NCBI GenBank assembly: GCA_937907435.1
Contig: CALCIA010000154.1
Location: 1-25,532 of the forward strand
Direction: 5' to 3'
From: an uncultured Actinomycetes bacterium
GTDB taxonomy: Bacteria; Actinomycetota; Thermoleophilia; Solirubrobacterales; 70-9
DNA: 25,532 nt
Part shown: in pieces, positions 15,201 through 22,521 of the stretch
Layout: every line of letters begins with the position of its first letter
Position numbering within the stretch: position 1 is the stretch's first letter
Made by a program: the position numbers and the translations under genes
The notes under the pieces: generated by a model
Seen by the model: only the letters and a program-made list of their open reading frames with translations
Told to the model about the DNA's origin: nothing
Databases searched by the model: none

Positions 15201-15512
15201 AGCGCGCAGGACACCGACCATGCCTACGACATCTACGACGCCAGGGTCGGAGGCGGCTTCGCCTCGCCTCCGGCGCCCCCGCCTCCCTGCGGCGGCGTCG
15301 ACTGCCGCGGCCCCGTCGGCTCCCCGCCCGCGGCGCCGGGTGCCGCCAGCGCCGCCTTCGCCGGCGAGGGCAACGAGCGCCCCCATACCCGTCGATGTGG
15401 CAAGCGCCAGGTCCGCCGCGGCAAGCGCTGCGTCTCGAGGCGCAAGCCCGCTCGGCACCGGGCGCGTGCTCACCATCGACCCGCCAAGGGCGACCGGGGA
15501 GGTTCGAAGTGA
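12237..15512 (+). CDS. Large exported FN3/beta-propeller protein with basic tail
   Basis: A 1091-aa exported protein. The GTG start follows GAGGAGGAAGCA; the long open frame upstream overlaps the foldase gene and is not coding. Order: signal peptide (1-34, basic then FAFVLIFLLPPAADA); a small repeat-like domain with 'FAGWTKK' (about 38-130); two fibronectin-III-like domains (about 135-240 and 244-350); an ECRAYELVT segment at 376-384; a PD40/TolB-like propeller of about seven blades, each with a pattern like SPDGSHLLF, SVDGSRVVF, SADGSTVVF or SPTGSDVYF; a Pro-rich linker; and a last 38 residues very rich in Arg/Lys/His. The tail may bind anionic wall polymers. Its stop overlaps the start of the next gene, so the two products probably work together. 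Confidence 0.75.
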   Translation: MSRRRPQRNMRRIWARVAFAFVLIFLLPPAADAAAEELKIELGGTGTGKVASEDGFINCSNIVGEEAGACSHPYGFGAALTVTAGPGSTFAGWTKKSSTGVEGTCTGTTNPCETGFLFVEPLTLEATFEPAAAAPIVKINPVEPPSAPCTSAPTATEACFSGEVNAEGGATRWRFEYRTLGASTWTKVPSPEGDAGNGTSFVSVSVTAGELEPNTEYEVRLVAKSIGGEPETGVETFTTPAGVPTVTTGPPSGVGATTATLTGTVNPRNSAVIACRFQLVPLVQFEAGGFASAAPDQEAPCVPAPGSGGAAVEVSAAASGLQPEAAYRYRLLATNVAGTADGGVLSLFTYPPAPEGASCPNSSLRLEPSPSSELHECRAYELVTSADKHGADAITSPIVSATHSNFVPLAVPGSEPGGVAWTDIGTGPNPLPDGGSENWYLSRRGAPSAWQVESAGRAAPAGQEPQFILETASADLSTVVLQETLVDFATGEKTVTGFWLRGANGVFTQVAPPSAAAVVAPTSFWELSPDGSHLLFATRAHLLGEDTTEAGARQLYEWTQGGGLRLAGLDSDGTPTSPCGATLAGSASHRESVSVDGSRVVFLSPDPKSATPESNRPAACNFGGPSGSSYVSDLYLGEGGESIDISRPPAGVPDYGASFVGATPDFSRVFFVTESALPDDDPSTPEKTTEGPGNADLYMYETASSKLTRLSVSQPGGEVSAGVSPNGGIALSFLAPYSTLVAEDGRAAYFLACGRLVPGQGRTCAENGSVSQNGSVISRNLYLWRQGAGIAYVTNLKGGRLAVATEGKPLRTEAIESSLLPTAAAVDHDGSALVFTSVSRLSGYDNRGTSALYRYDASTGQIDCVSCSPVGLPILGNVTSAGSAGRGPVFGTNFETGAALPSRGIPFERYGGLSADGSTVVFATTDQLLPQATNVEGVQRSNEAIYDLYAWRDGRLSLISTGRSQSSDFLIGTSPTGSDVYFLSSSQLSAQDTDHAYDIYDARVGGGFASPPAPPPPCGGVDCRGPVGSPPAAPGAASAAFAGEGNERPHTRRCGKRQVRRGKRCVSRRKPARHRARAHHRPAKGDRGGSK

Positions 15513-18500
15513 AACGCGCCATCGCAAGGGCGCTCCTGGCGGGCGTCGCCTGCCTCGCGCTCGGGTCCACCGCGCCGGCGGCCGCCCGCGCGGCGCTGCC
15601 GATCGAAGCCGGCAGCTTCCTCGCCGGCTCCTTCGCGGGTGAAGGCACCGGGAAATACGCGCCCCTGGGGATCGGCGCCGTGCCCGATGTCCGCGCCGGC
15701 GGGCACCCGTTCCTCTCCGCCACCTCCTTCACCTTCCAGACCCACCCGGTCGGCACCGGCTCGTTGCCCGAAGGCTCTGCCAAGGACATCGTCGTCAAGC
15801 TGCCACCCGGCTTCGTCGGCAACCCGACCGCGACGCCTCGCTGTTCGCAGGAAGCGCTCTTGCAGCAGGGCTTCTGCCCCAACGACGCGGTGGTCGGGCT
15901 CGCCTACCTGCCCGTCCTGGCCTTCCCATGGGGTGCGAGGCCGGATCCCGCGCCCGCGCTCTGGTTCTCCGTCCCGGTCTACAACCTCGAACCCGCCTTC
16001 GGCGAACCCGCCCTGCTCGGCTTCCACATCAGCAACCCCTCCTTGGTCACCATGATCCACTTCGGCCTCGACCCGGCGCGCGACTATGCGATCGACGCGA
16101 CCGTGCGCAACGCCTCGGGCCTGGCGACCGTCTACTCCAGCAAGCTCGCCATCTGGGGCACTCCGTCCGCCGCCGGCCACGACGCCTGGCGCGGCTTCGG
16201 CCCAATCGGCCCAGCCGCCTTCTCAGGTCCCGGTTGCATGCAGGAAGTCACTACCGTCGATAGTGGCCCGGAATCGGTCGGCAGTTGCGACGCCGGGATC
16301 CAACAGCGCCCGTTTATCACCGACCCGACCGCCTGCGACGGCAAGGGCGTGCTGACGACGATCGCGGTCGACTCCTGGCAGGAACCGGGTGCCTTCGACG
16401 CCGATGGCGCGCCCCTCCTGAGTGACCCCGCCTGGAGCACCGCCGTCGCCGAAGCGCCGCCGGTTGAAGGGTGCGGGAGCCTCCAGTTCGGTGGCCCAGC
16501 GGCGCCGGCGACGCTGAAGCTGCAGCCCGTGGTCCGCAGCGCCGACACCCCCTCCGGCTACGAGGCGAAGCTCAACCTCCCCTACAACGAAGACCTGCCC
16601 GGCGAAAGCTTCGCCAACCCCAAGGGCCTCGCCAACCCGACCCTCCGCGACACCACCGTCACGCTGCCCGAAGGCGTCGTCGTCAACCCCTCGAGCGCCA
16701 ACGGACTCGGCGCCTGCACCAGTGCGCAGATCGGCCTCGTGTCGCCGCTCGGCGGGACGCCGATCCGCTTCGACGGCCAGCCCGCGCAGTGTCCGAATCC
16801 CTCGAAGATCGGCACCGTGGAAGTCACGACGCCGCTGATCGAACACACCCTCGACGGCTCGGTGTATCTGGCGAAGCAGTTCGACAACCCCTTCCGCAGC
16901 CTCCTTGCCATCTACGTCGTGATCGAAGACCCTGAAACCGGCACGATCGTCAAGCTCGCCGGCCACGTCGAAGCCGACGAGGCGACGGGGCGCCTGACCA
17001 CGACCTTTACGGAAAACCCGCAGCTTCCGTTCACCGAACTGGATCTGCACTTCTTCGGCGGGTCCCAGGCGGCGTTGCTCAACCCGCAGACCTGTGGGCA
17101 GAAGACGACGACGAGCGTGTTGACGCCCTCGTCGGCGCCGCAGACGCCGCCCGTCACCTACCGGGACTCCTTCCCGGTCGAAGGCGGGGCGAACGGCGGC
17201 CCCTGCCCGGCGACCGAAGCCCAGCAGCCCAACGCGCCGAGCTTCGAAGCAGGCACCACCTTCACCAACGCCGGCCTCTACAGCCCCTTCGTGCTGAAGC
17301 TGAGCCGCGAAGACGGCAGCCAACGCCTCCAGAGCCTCAACCTCAGCCTGCCGCCCGGCCTGACCGGCAAGCTCGCCGGTATCCCCTATTGCTCAGAGGC
17401 CCAGATCGCCCAGGCGGAGTCGCGCGACAAGCCCGGCGACGGCGCCCTGGAGCAGGCCGGTCCCTCTTGCCCCGTGGCGAGCCAGATCGGTACGGTCACC
17501 GTGGGTGCGGGGGCGGGCTCCCAGCCCTACTACGCCCAGGGCAAGGCCTACCTCGCCGGCCCCTACAGGGGCGCGCCGATCTCGATGGTGAACATCGTCC
17601 CCGCGGTAGCCGGGCCGTTCGACCTCGGCGTGGTGACGGTCCGCACCGCCCTCTTCGTCGACCCCGAAACGACCGAGATCACCGCCAAGACCGATCCGCT
17701 GCCGACGATCCTCGAAGGCATCCCGCTCGACGTCCGCTCGATCGCCGTGAACCTAGACCACCCGGGGGGCTTCACGCTCAATCCGACGAGCTGCGAAGCA
17801 ATGGCGATCTCGGGCCAGGCGATCTCGACCACCGGCAACGTCGCGCCGCTCCAGAACCGCTTCCAGGTTGGCGGCTGCGCGGGCCTGCAGTTCAAGCCCC
17901 ACCTGGAGCTGAGCCTGAAGGGCGCCACCAAGCGCACCGGCCACCCGGCGCTGAAGGCGGTCGTCACCTACCCCAAGCACGGCACCTACGCCAACATCGC
18001 CCGCGCCCAGGTCGGTCTGCCTCATGCCGAGTTCCTCGACCAGGGCAATCTCGACAAGGTTTGCACCCGGCCGGTGCTCATTGCCGGCAACTGCCCGAAG
18101 ACGTCAATTTACGGGCACGCAAAAGCGTGGACGCCGCTGCTCGACGACCCGCTGAAGGGCCCGGTCTATCTGGTGGGCGGTTTCGGCTACAAGCTGCCTG
18201 CGCTGGTCGCCGAACTCAACGGCCAGGTACGGATCCTGCTCAAGGGGAAAGTCGACACCACCAGGCACCAGGGCATCCGCAACACTTTCGAAGCTGTTCC
18301 CGACGCGCCGGTCTCGCGCTTCGTTCTCGAAATGAAGGGTGGCAAGCGCTACGGCCTGCTGACCAACTCCGAAAACATCTGCCGCAAGACCCAGCGCGCG
18401 AGTGCCCTGTTCAGCGCACAGAACGGAGCGAGCCTGCACGTGCGACCGAAGATCGCTAACGGTTGCAAGCACCGGCACGCCGAGAAACACAAAGGCCATA

Positions 18501-18520
18501 CGCGCCAGAAGGCCGGATAG
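15509..18520 (+). CDS. Large exported protein of repeated ~150-aa modules
   Basis: A 1003-aa exported protein of unrecognised family. The GTG start is set by GGGGAGG six bases upstream and overlaps the preceding stop as GTGA, a translational-coupling arrangement. A signal peptide spans about 1-28 (AAARA). The rest contains about four related modules: around 98-275, 384-530, 613-763 and 820-960. Recurring marks are LPPGFVGNP / LPEGVVVNP / LPPGLTGKL, then C-P-x-x-S-x-I-G (CPNPSKIG, CPVASQIG, CPKTSIYG), then (V)YL-A/V, and NPxxC closing modules two and three (NPQTCG, NPTSCE). The C-terminus is basic (KHRHAEKHKGHTRQ). A surface or adhesive role is plausible but not shown. Glu codons are mostly GAA. 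Confidence 0.75.
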   Translation: MKRAIARALLAGVACLALGSTAPAAARAALPIEAGSFLAGSFAGEGTGKYAPLGIGAVPDVRAGGHPFLSATSFTFQTHPVGTGSLPEGSAKDIVVKLPPGFVGNPTATPRCSQEALLQQGFCPNDAVVGLAYLPVLAFPWGARPDPAPALWFSVPVYNLEPAFGEPALLGFHISNPSLVTMIHFGLDPARDYAIDATVRNASGLATVYSSKLAIWGTPSAAGHDAWRGFGPIGPAAFSGPGCMQEVTTVDSGPESVGSCDAGIQQRPFITDPTACDGKGVLTTIAVDSWQEPGAFDADGAPLLSDPAWSTAVAEAPPVEGCGSLQFGGPAAPATLKLQPVVRSADTPSGYEAKLNLPYNEDLPGESFANPKGLANPTLRDTTVTLPEGVVVNPSSANGLGACTSAQIGLVSPLGGTPIRFDGQPAQCPNPSKIGTVEVTTPLIEHTLDGSVYLAKQFDNPFRSLLAIYVVIEDPETGTIVKLAGHVEADEATGRLTTTFTENPQLPFTELDLHFFGGSQAALLNPQTCGQKTTTSVLTPSSAPQTPPVTYRDSFPVEGGANGGPCPATEAQQPNAPSFEAGTTFTNAGLYSPFVLKLSREDGSQRLQSLNLSLPPGLTGKLAGIPYCSEAQIAQAESRDKPGDGALEQAGPSCPVASQIGTVTVGAGAGSQPYYAQGKAYLAGPYRGAPISMVNIVPAVAGPFDLGVVTVRTALFVDPETTEITAKTDPLPTILEGIPLDVRSIAVNLDHPGGFTLNPTSCEAMAISGQAISTTGNVAPLQNRFQVGGCAGLQFKPHLELSLKGATKRTGHPALKAVVTYPKHGTYANIARAQVGLPHAEFLDQGNLDKVCTRPVLIAGNCPKTSIYGHAKAWTPLLDDPLKGPVYLVGGFGYKLPALVAELNGQVRILLKGKVDTTRHQGIRNTFEAVPDAPVSRFVLEMKGGKRYGLLTNSENICRKTQRASALFSAQNGASLHVRPKIANGCKHRHAEKHKGHTRQKAG

Positions 18521-18651
18521 GAGCTTCCGAGATGGCCGCCGTCCTGTTCTCCCTGGCAGACGGCGCCAGGTGCGCTGTGCAGCACCGCCACGGTGCCGCC
18601 GAGCACCCGCCAGGCCGGCGCCTCCCCTGCGGGCCGGCCTGCACCGCGAGG

Positions 18652-18693
18652 GCCGGGGCGGTGGCGGGCACCCTGCTCCCGCCCCGCCCCGGC
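18652..18693 (+). terminator. Terminator after the exported-protein cluster
   Basis: Arms 18652-18668 and 18678-18693 (about 16 bp with a single bulged T) enclose a 9-base loop and are followed by TTT. It lies 130 bases after the module-repeat gene and about 55 before the channel gene, marking the end of the cluster. Confidence 0.6.
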
Positions 18694-18749
18694 TTTCGCA
18701 TCCCGGTTGACGGGGCGGTTCCGTCAGCGCCGATCTCGATGATGCCGCG

Positions 18750-19373
18750 GTGGCGCGCGAGCGGAAGGTGAGGAAACGCGAGGAGCACGAGGTCGAGTTC
18801 TCGCGCATCGTCGCCTTCAGCGACGGGGTGTTCTCGATCGCGATCACGCTGCTTGTCCTCGGGATCTCGGTCAAGTCCGGGCTGCCTCACGACAAGCTCG
18901 CCCACGCGCTCTGGGAGCAGCGGGAAGCGCTGCTCGCCTACGCGATCAGCTTCGCCGTGATCGCCCGCTTCTGGATCGTCCACCACTCGTTCTTCAGCGA
19001 GGTGAAGGCGTTCGACTCGCGGCTGATCGCGCTGAACATGCTCTACCTCGGCTTCCTCGTCCTGATCCCGTTCTCCAGCCAGGTGCTGGGCGATTACGGC
19101 GGAGAGCTGCCGGCGGTCGTCGTCTACTCGGCGAACCTGGCGGCGGTCGTCCTGATCGGGCAGTGGATGAGCTGGGACGCGCGGCGCGCCGGGCTGACCA
19201 CGATCGACGCGGAGACGGAGCGCGAAAACATGGCCCGCGGCTTCTTCATCGCCGCCGTCTTCCTGGGCTCGATCGTGATCGCCCTCTTCGACGCGAGCAT
19301 CGCCCCCTTCGCCTGGTTCCTCCTCTTCTTCGAGGGCCGCGGCCACGTGATCGAACGGCTGAGCTCGCGCTAG
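18750..19373 (+). CDS. TMEM175-family (DUF1211) potassium channel protein
   Basis: A 207-aa integral membrane protein with about six membrane segments. The diagnostic motif is at 19-33: R-I-V-A-F-S-D-G-V-F-S-I-A-I, in which the FSD triad caps the first helix. Bacterial members have one such unit and assemble as tetrameric potassium channels without the classical selectivity-filter sequence. The start is GTG 18750; upstream bases offer only a weak ribosome site, so an ATG inside the motif region is not a better choice. It stands alone between two hairpin terminators and is convergent with the lipoprotein gene at 19450. Confidence 0.85.
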   Translation: MARERKVRKREEHEVEFSRIVAFSDGVFSIAITLLVLGISVKSGLPHDKLAHALWEQREALLAYAISFAVIARFWIVHHSFFSEVKAFDSRLIALNMLYLGFLVLIPFSSQVLGDYGGELPAVVVYSANLAAVVLIGQWMSWDARRAGLTTIDAETERENMARGFFIAAVFLGSIVIALFDASIAPFAWFLLFFEGRGHVIERLSSR

Positions 19374-19401
19374 GCGGTTGGCCCCAGGCGGGCCCAACCA
19401 C

Positions 19402-19450
19402 GGTGAGTTCGCAGAAATCCGCGGATAGCGCGGATAACTGCGAACTCACC
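19402..19450. terminator. Long bidirectional hairpin
   Basis: Outer arms ggtgagttcgcag (19402-19414) and ctgcgaactcacc (19438-19450) and inner arms atccgcg/cgcggat are perfect, separated by an aa/aa internal loop and a 5-base apical loop. It fills the gap between convergent genes; its last base is the last base of the minus-strand lipoprotein stop codon. Confidence 0.7.
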
Positions 19451-19878
19451 TACCCGGCCGGCTGGCGCTTGGCGACGAAGGCGACGTCGCTGCCGGGGTG
19501 GGCGCAGCTGACGGCGACGCCCTTGTCGACCCTCACCGCCTGACAGCGGAAGCCGTCGATCGAGCAGGAGCCGCGGGAGGCGTTCGCGGCGAGGTCGCAG
19601 GCGCCGGCTCGGCCCCAGCGGAGCATCGTCGCGCGGGCCGTGCCGCAGTCGACCGCGGTGGCGCGGAGGCCTTCGACGGTGGCGGCGCTCTCCTTGCAGT
19701 CGACGACCTTGGAGCCCGCCGGGGCGTTCGGGGCGGTCGCCTTCTTCGGCGTGCCGCCGCCGTTCGTCCCACCGCCCGGCGGCGCCGTCGTGTTCGAGCC
19801 GCCGGAGCCTCCGCCGCCGCACCCGGCGGCGAGGAGCGCTGCGCAGATCACGGTCACGGCAAATGCGAGGAGCCTCAC
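19450..19878 (-). CDS. Cysteine-rich lipoprotein
   Basis: A 142-aa exported lipoprotein. The signal peptide ends in LLAAGC with Cys20 for lipidation, followed by a flexible Gly/Ser/Thr/Pro linker to about residue 55. The remaining 85 residues form a small domain with six cysteines (VVDCKES, AVDCGTA, GACDL, GSCSI, FRCQA, VSCAH), a pattern I associate with uncharacterised actinobacterial lipoproteins. The start is GTG. It begins 10 bases after the stop of the E1-like gene, so the two form an operon, an unusual pairing of a cytoplasmic adenylyltransferase with a surface protein. Confidence 0.75.
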   Translation of the reverse strand: MRLLAFAVTVICAALLAAGCGGGGSGGSNTTAPPGGGTNGGGTPKKATAPNAPAGSKVVDCKESAATVEGLRATAVDCGTARATMLRWGRAGACDLAANASRGSCSIDGFRCQAVRVDKGVAVSCAHPGSDVAFVAKRQPAG

Positions 19879-19888
19879 ACCGCCGAAG

Positions 19889-21004
19889 CTACCCGTCCGC
19901 TGTCTCCTTCACCGCCGGCGGGCCCGCGTGGGGAAGATTCCCGCAGACCGGACAGTCGGGCTCCGGGACGACTTCTTTGCGTTCGACCTCCATCGTCCGC
20001 AGGTCGTAGATGTGTTCGACGCCCTGCGTGGAGGGGGTCGCCAGGCCGGTCAGCTGGTGCATGATCTCCATCCCGATCTGGCCGCCGATCAGCCCGCAGG
20101 CGGGCCCGATCGTCGCCGCCGGGCTCGGTTTCGCCCGTTGTGCGTCGATCGCCGCGTCGAGCAGCGGATAGTCGCGCCGCCAGGCGATCGTCTGGCAGGC
20201 GTAACAGCCGGTCACCCCGGGGACGTAGAGCGGCCCGACCCGCGCGATCGGCGGGAAGTGGCTCATCGTGATGTAGGGGATCCCGGTTTCGAAGCAGGCT
20301 TCGTTGCACCAGACCTCGACTTCGAAGGCGGGCCAGTCGATCGCGTCGATGACCACGTCGGCGCCGTCGATGAAGTCGGCGATCTCGACCGCACTGCCGA
20401 GGCGCCGCGCCGTCGCCGTGATCTTCGCCTCCGGGTTGAAGGCGCGCAGGCGCGCCGCCGCGACCTCCACCTTCAACAGCCCGAGGTCGGCGACCGAATA
20501 GAGGATCTGGCGGTTGAGGTTCGAGATCTCGACCCGGTCGCCGTCGATCAGCCACAGCTCGCCGATCCCGCAGGTCGCCAGCGCCATCGCGGTCCAGCCG
20601 CCGAGCCCGCCGACGCCGAGCACCGCGACCTTCGCCTCGCGTAGCCGCCGCTGGCACTCCGAGGGCACCAGGCCGTTGCGGGCGATGTCGGAGAAGTAGC
20701 GCAGCTGGCGGTCGAAGCGGGCGTACTCGGTGGGGTCGATGAGGTCGTCGTCGGCGGCGTCCTCGAGCACCTCGAGCTCCAGCAGCTGGGTGATCGTGTC
20801 GTCGACCAACTCGTCGCCGAACTCGAGGTGCAGCTGCTCCAGCGTGTGGGCGCCGTCGAGTGCCTCCAGCAGCCGTTCGTCGAGCTCGCGCGGCTTCTCG
20901 ATCTTCACGTCGCGTTCGGAGCTCGGGCGGCGCAGGTAGACGTCGCCTTCCGGTGATTTGAACGACTCCGTGGTCCGCTTGATCCGCGGTCGCCGCATCG
21001 CCAT
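19889..21004 (-). CDS. E1-like (ThiF/MoeB) adenylyltransferase with N-terminal RRE-like domain
   Basis: A 371-aa member of the ThiF/MoeB/E1 family, which adenylates the C-terminus of a small protein or peptide. Motifs: nucleotide loop G130-V-G-G-L-G135; Asp154 and Asp156; N-L-N-R165-Q; Lys178; and two zinc Cys pairs, C267/C270 and C351/C354. C303 in GPACGLIGG may be the thiolation site. Residues about 15-85 precede the E1 fold and look like a small winged-helix of the PqqD/RRE type (YLRRPSSERDVKIEK then a helix LDERLLEALDG and LVDDTITQLLELEVLE), as found in MccB and RiPP cyclodehydratases. The start at 21004 is set by GGAGGTG; the frame opens upstream to ATG 21067. No precursor peptide was found beside it. 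Confidence 0.75.
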   Translation of the reverse strand: MAMRRPRIKRTTESFKSPEGDVYLRRPSSERDVKIEKPRELDERLLEALDGAHTLEQLHLEFGDELVDDTITQLLELEVLEDAADDDLIDPTEYARFDRQLRYFSDIARNGLVPSECQRRLREAKVAVLGVGGLGGWTAMALATCGIGELWLIDGDRVEISNLNRQILYSVADLGLLKVEVAAARLRAFNPEAKITATARRLGSAVEIADFIDGADVVIDAIDWPAFEVEVWCNEACFETGIPYITMSHFPPIARVGPLYVPGVTGCYACQTIAWRRDYPLLDAAIDAQRAKPSPAATIGPACGLIGGQIGMEIMHQLTGLATPSTQGVEHIYDLRTMEVERKEVVPEPDCPVCGNLPHAGPPAVKETADG

Positions 21005-21072
21005 TCGCCACACCTCCGTCGTCACGCCCCGTCGCCCACCGGCGGGGTCTTTGGAGGAGACTCCCATATAGG

Positions 21073-21094
21073 TGGAGAGCGTTCCCGCGCTCCA
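21073..21094. other. Hairpin in the leader of the E1-like gene
   Basis: TGGAGAGCG-TTCCCG-CGCTCCA pairs with a two-base bulge. On the plus strand it is followed by atagattttt, but there is no plus-strand gene to terminate. On the minus strand it lies in the 120 bases between the glycosylase stop and the E1-like start, so it could act as an attenuator or mRNA stabiliser. Confidence 0.35.
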
Positions 21095-21123
21095 ATAGAT
21101 TTTTCAAAAAGTGGGGAGGACGC

Positions 21124-21837
21124 CTAATGAGAAGGCGCGGCGAGCTCCTTCGCGCGGGCGAAGACGGCATCGATCATCGGCACCGTGAGCTTGCCGGTGA
21201 AGGTGTTCTGCTGGCTCGGGTGGAAGCAGCCGAGCAGGGTGAGGCGGTCGTCCAGCGGGGCTTCGGCGCCGTGGCCGAAGCGCGGCTTCGGGCGCGGGGT
21301 GGCGATGCCGATCGTGGCCGCCGCTTTGAGGAACCCGTCCCAGCCGAATTTGCCGAGCGCGACGACGACGCGGGCGCGGTCGAGGATCTCCAGCTCGCGC
21401 TCCAGGTAAGGGAGGCAGTTGTCGCGCTCCGCCGGCGTCGGCTTGTTGGCGGGCGGTGCGCAGCGGACGACGGCGGCGATGTAGGCGTCGCGCAGCCGCA
21501 GGCCGTCGTCGCGGCTCACCGCGGTCGGCTGGTTGGCGAGCCCGGCCCGGTGCATGGCGGCGAAGAGCCAATCGCCGGAGCGGTCGCCGGTGAACATGCG
21601 GCCGGTGCGGTTGGCGCCGTGGGCGGCGGGGGCGAGGCCGACGAGCAGGATCCGCGCCTCCGGGTCGCCGAAGCCGCTGATCGGGCGCGCCCAGTAGTCC
21701 TGGCCGCGGAAGCGCTTCGGCGGGTCGGCGGCCTCGGCCTCGCGCCAGGCGACCAGGCGCGGGCATTTGAAGCAGTCGTGGACCTCGGCCGCGAGCTCCG
21801 TCAGCGCGGCCGCGCGCCTCGCCTTCGCCGAGCTCAT
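21124..21837 (-). CDS. Type-5 (UDGb) uracil-DNA glycosylase
   Basis: A 237-aa iron-sulfur uracil-DNA glycosylase that removes uracil and related deaminated bases from DNA. Family-5 marks are plain: motif 1 GLAPAAHGANRTGRMFTGD (68-84), with Ala in the place where other families have an acidic residue, and motif 2 HPSQQNTFTG starting at His206. Four cysteines fit the 4Fe-4S cluster: C22, C25, C126 and C141. The ATG at 21837 gives the normal N-terminus; the frame upstream runs over the divergent lipoprotein gene. Start codons of the two divergent genes are only 18 bases apart, so its promoter must lie inside the neighbour or the mRNA is nearly leaderless. Confidence 0.93.
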   Translation of the reverse strand: MSSAKARRAAALTELAAEVHDCFKCPRLVAWREAEAADPPKRFRGQDYWARPISGFGDPEARILLVGLAPAAHGANRTGRMFTGDRSGDWLFAAMHRAGLANQPTAVSRDDGLRLRDAYIAAVVRCAPPANKPTPAERDNCLPYLERELEILDRARVVVALGKFGWDGFLKAAATIGIATPRPKPRFGHGAEAPLDDRLTLLGCFHPSQQNTFTGKLTVPMIDAVFARAKELAAPSH

Positions 21838-21855
21838 ATGGTTGGCCGTCGATCC

Positions 21856-22449
21856 ATGGCACCGAACCGAATCACCAGGGGCGGCGCGGCGCTTGCAGTC
21901 CTTCTCATCACCGGCATCTTCGCTGGTTGCGGTGGGGGAGGGTCTTCGACCGCCGTGGCGACGGAGGCCGCGGCACCCCAGCCGTCGGCCGAGGCGCAGG
22001 CCGACGCGCAGCTCCTCGACAAGGTCCTGGCCCGCCAGGAAGCGGCGGTCGAAGCCTTCGGCGCCGTGGGCCGGGAGCTGCCGCCGCGGCTCGCCCGCAT
22101 GGCGGCCTACTTCTGTGCCCAGGAAGGGGAACACGTCGACGCGGTGCTGAAGGCGCTGCGCGGCCTCGGGAGCCCCGCCGAACCGACCGCGGAGCCGCTC
22201 GACACGAGCGGTCTGGAAAGCGACCGGGAACGTCTCGTCTTCCTCTACGAAGTGGAAAGCGCGACGGTCGACGAGGAGCTGAGCGCGATCTCCAAGCTGG
22301 AAGCGAGCTGGCCGCGCTCGCTGCTCGCCTCGACGGTCGCGAACCAGGCCCAGCACCTGACCCTGCTGCGCCAGGCGCTCGGCGCCGGGCCGCTCGCCTC
22401 GGTCCCGGCCCCGTTCGAGAACGGCACCGCCGAGCCGCCCGCCGAATAG
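21856..22449 (+). CDS. Ferritin-like-domain lipoprotein
   Basis: A 197-aa lipoprotein with lipobox I-F-A-G-C (Cys25) followed by a Gly/Ser/Ala linker. The rest is predicted helical with a ferritin-like arrangement: helices with LLDKVLARQEAAVEAFGAV, LARMAAYFCAQEGEHVDAVLKALRGLG, FLYEVESATVDEELSAISKL and STVANQAQHLTLLRQALG. The E-x-x-H (EGEH) and QAQH pattern could bind metal, though key residues cannot be assigned surely. Some exported actinobacterial ferritin-like proteins look alike, with unknown roles. ATG 21856 is taken as the start; an in-frame ATG at 21838 exists. No clear ribosome site, so possibly leaderless. Glu is mainly GAA. Confidence 0.7.
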   Translation: MAPNRITRGGAALAVLLITGIFAGCGGGGSSTAVATEAAAPQPSAEAQADAQLLDKVLARQEAAVEAFGAVGRELPPRLARMAAYFCAQEGEHVDAVLKALRGLGSPAEPTAEPLDTSGLESDRERLVFLYEVESATVDEELSAISKLEASWPRSLLASTVANQAQHLTLLRQALGAGPLASVPAPFENGTAEPPAE

Positions 22450-22521
22450 AGAGTCGACCCTCATCGAGCACACTTAATTTTGCGGTGGTCGGCAGCCCTT
22501 AATTGAGGAATACTGCCCGCG

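Noticed and set aside
18532..18771. Small plus-strand ORF of 79 codons between the module protein and channel genes
   Set aside because: It crosses a terminator hairpin, overlaps the next gene and has no recognisable composition or ribosome site.
21005..21067. RiPP precursor peptide or N-terminal extension upstream of the E1-like gene
   Set aside because: The only ATG frame is in frame with the enzyme itself, lacks a ribosome site, and the strong GGAGGTG points to 21004.
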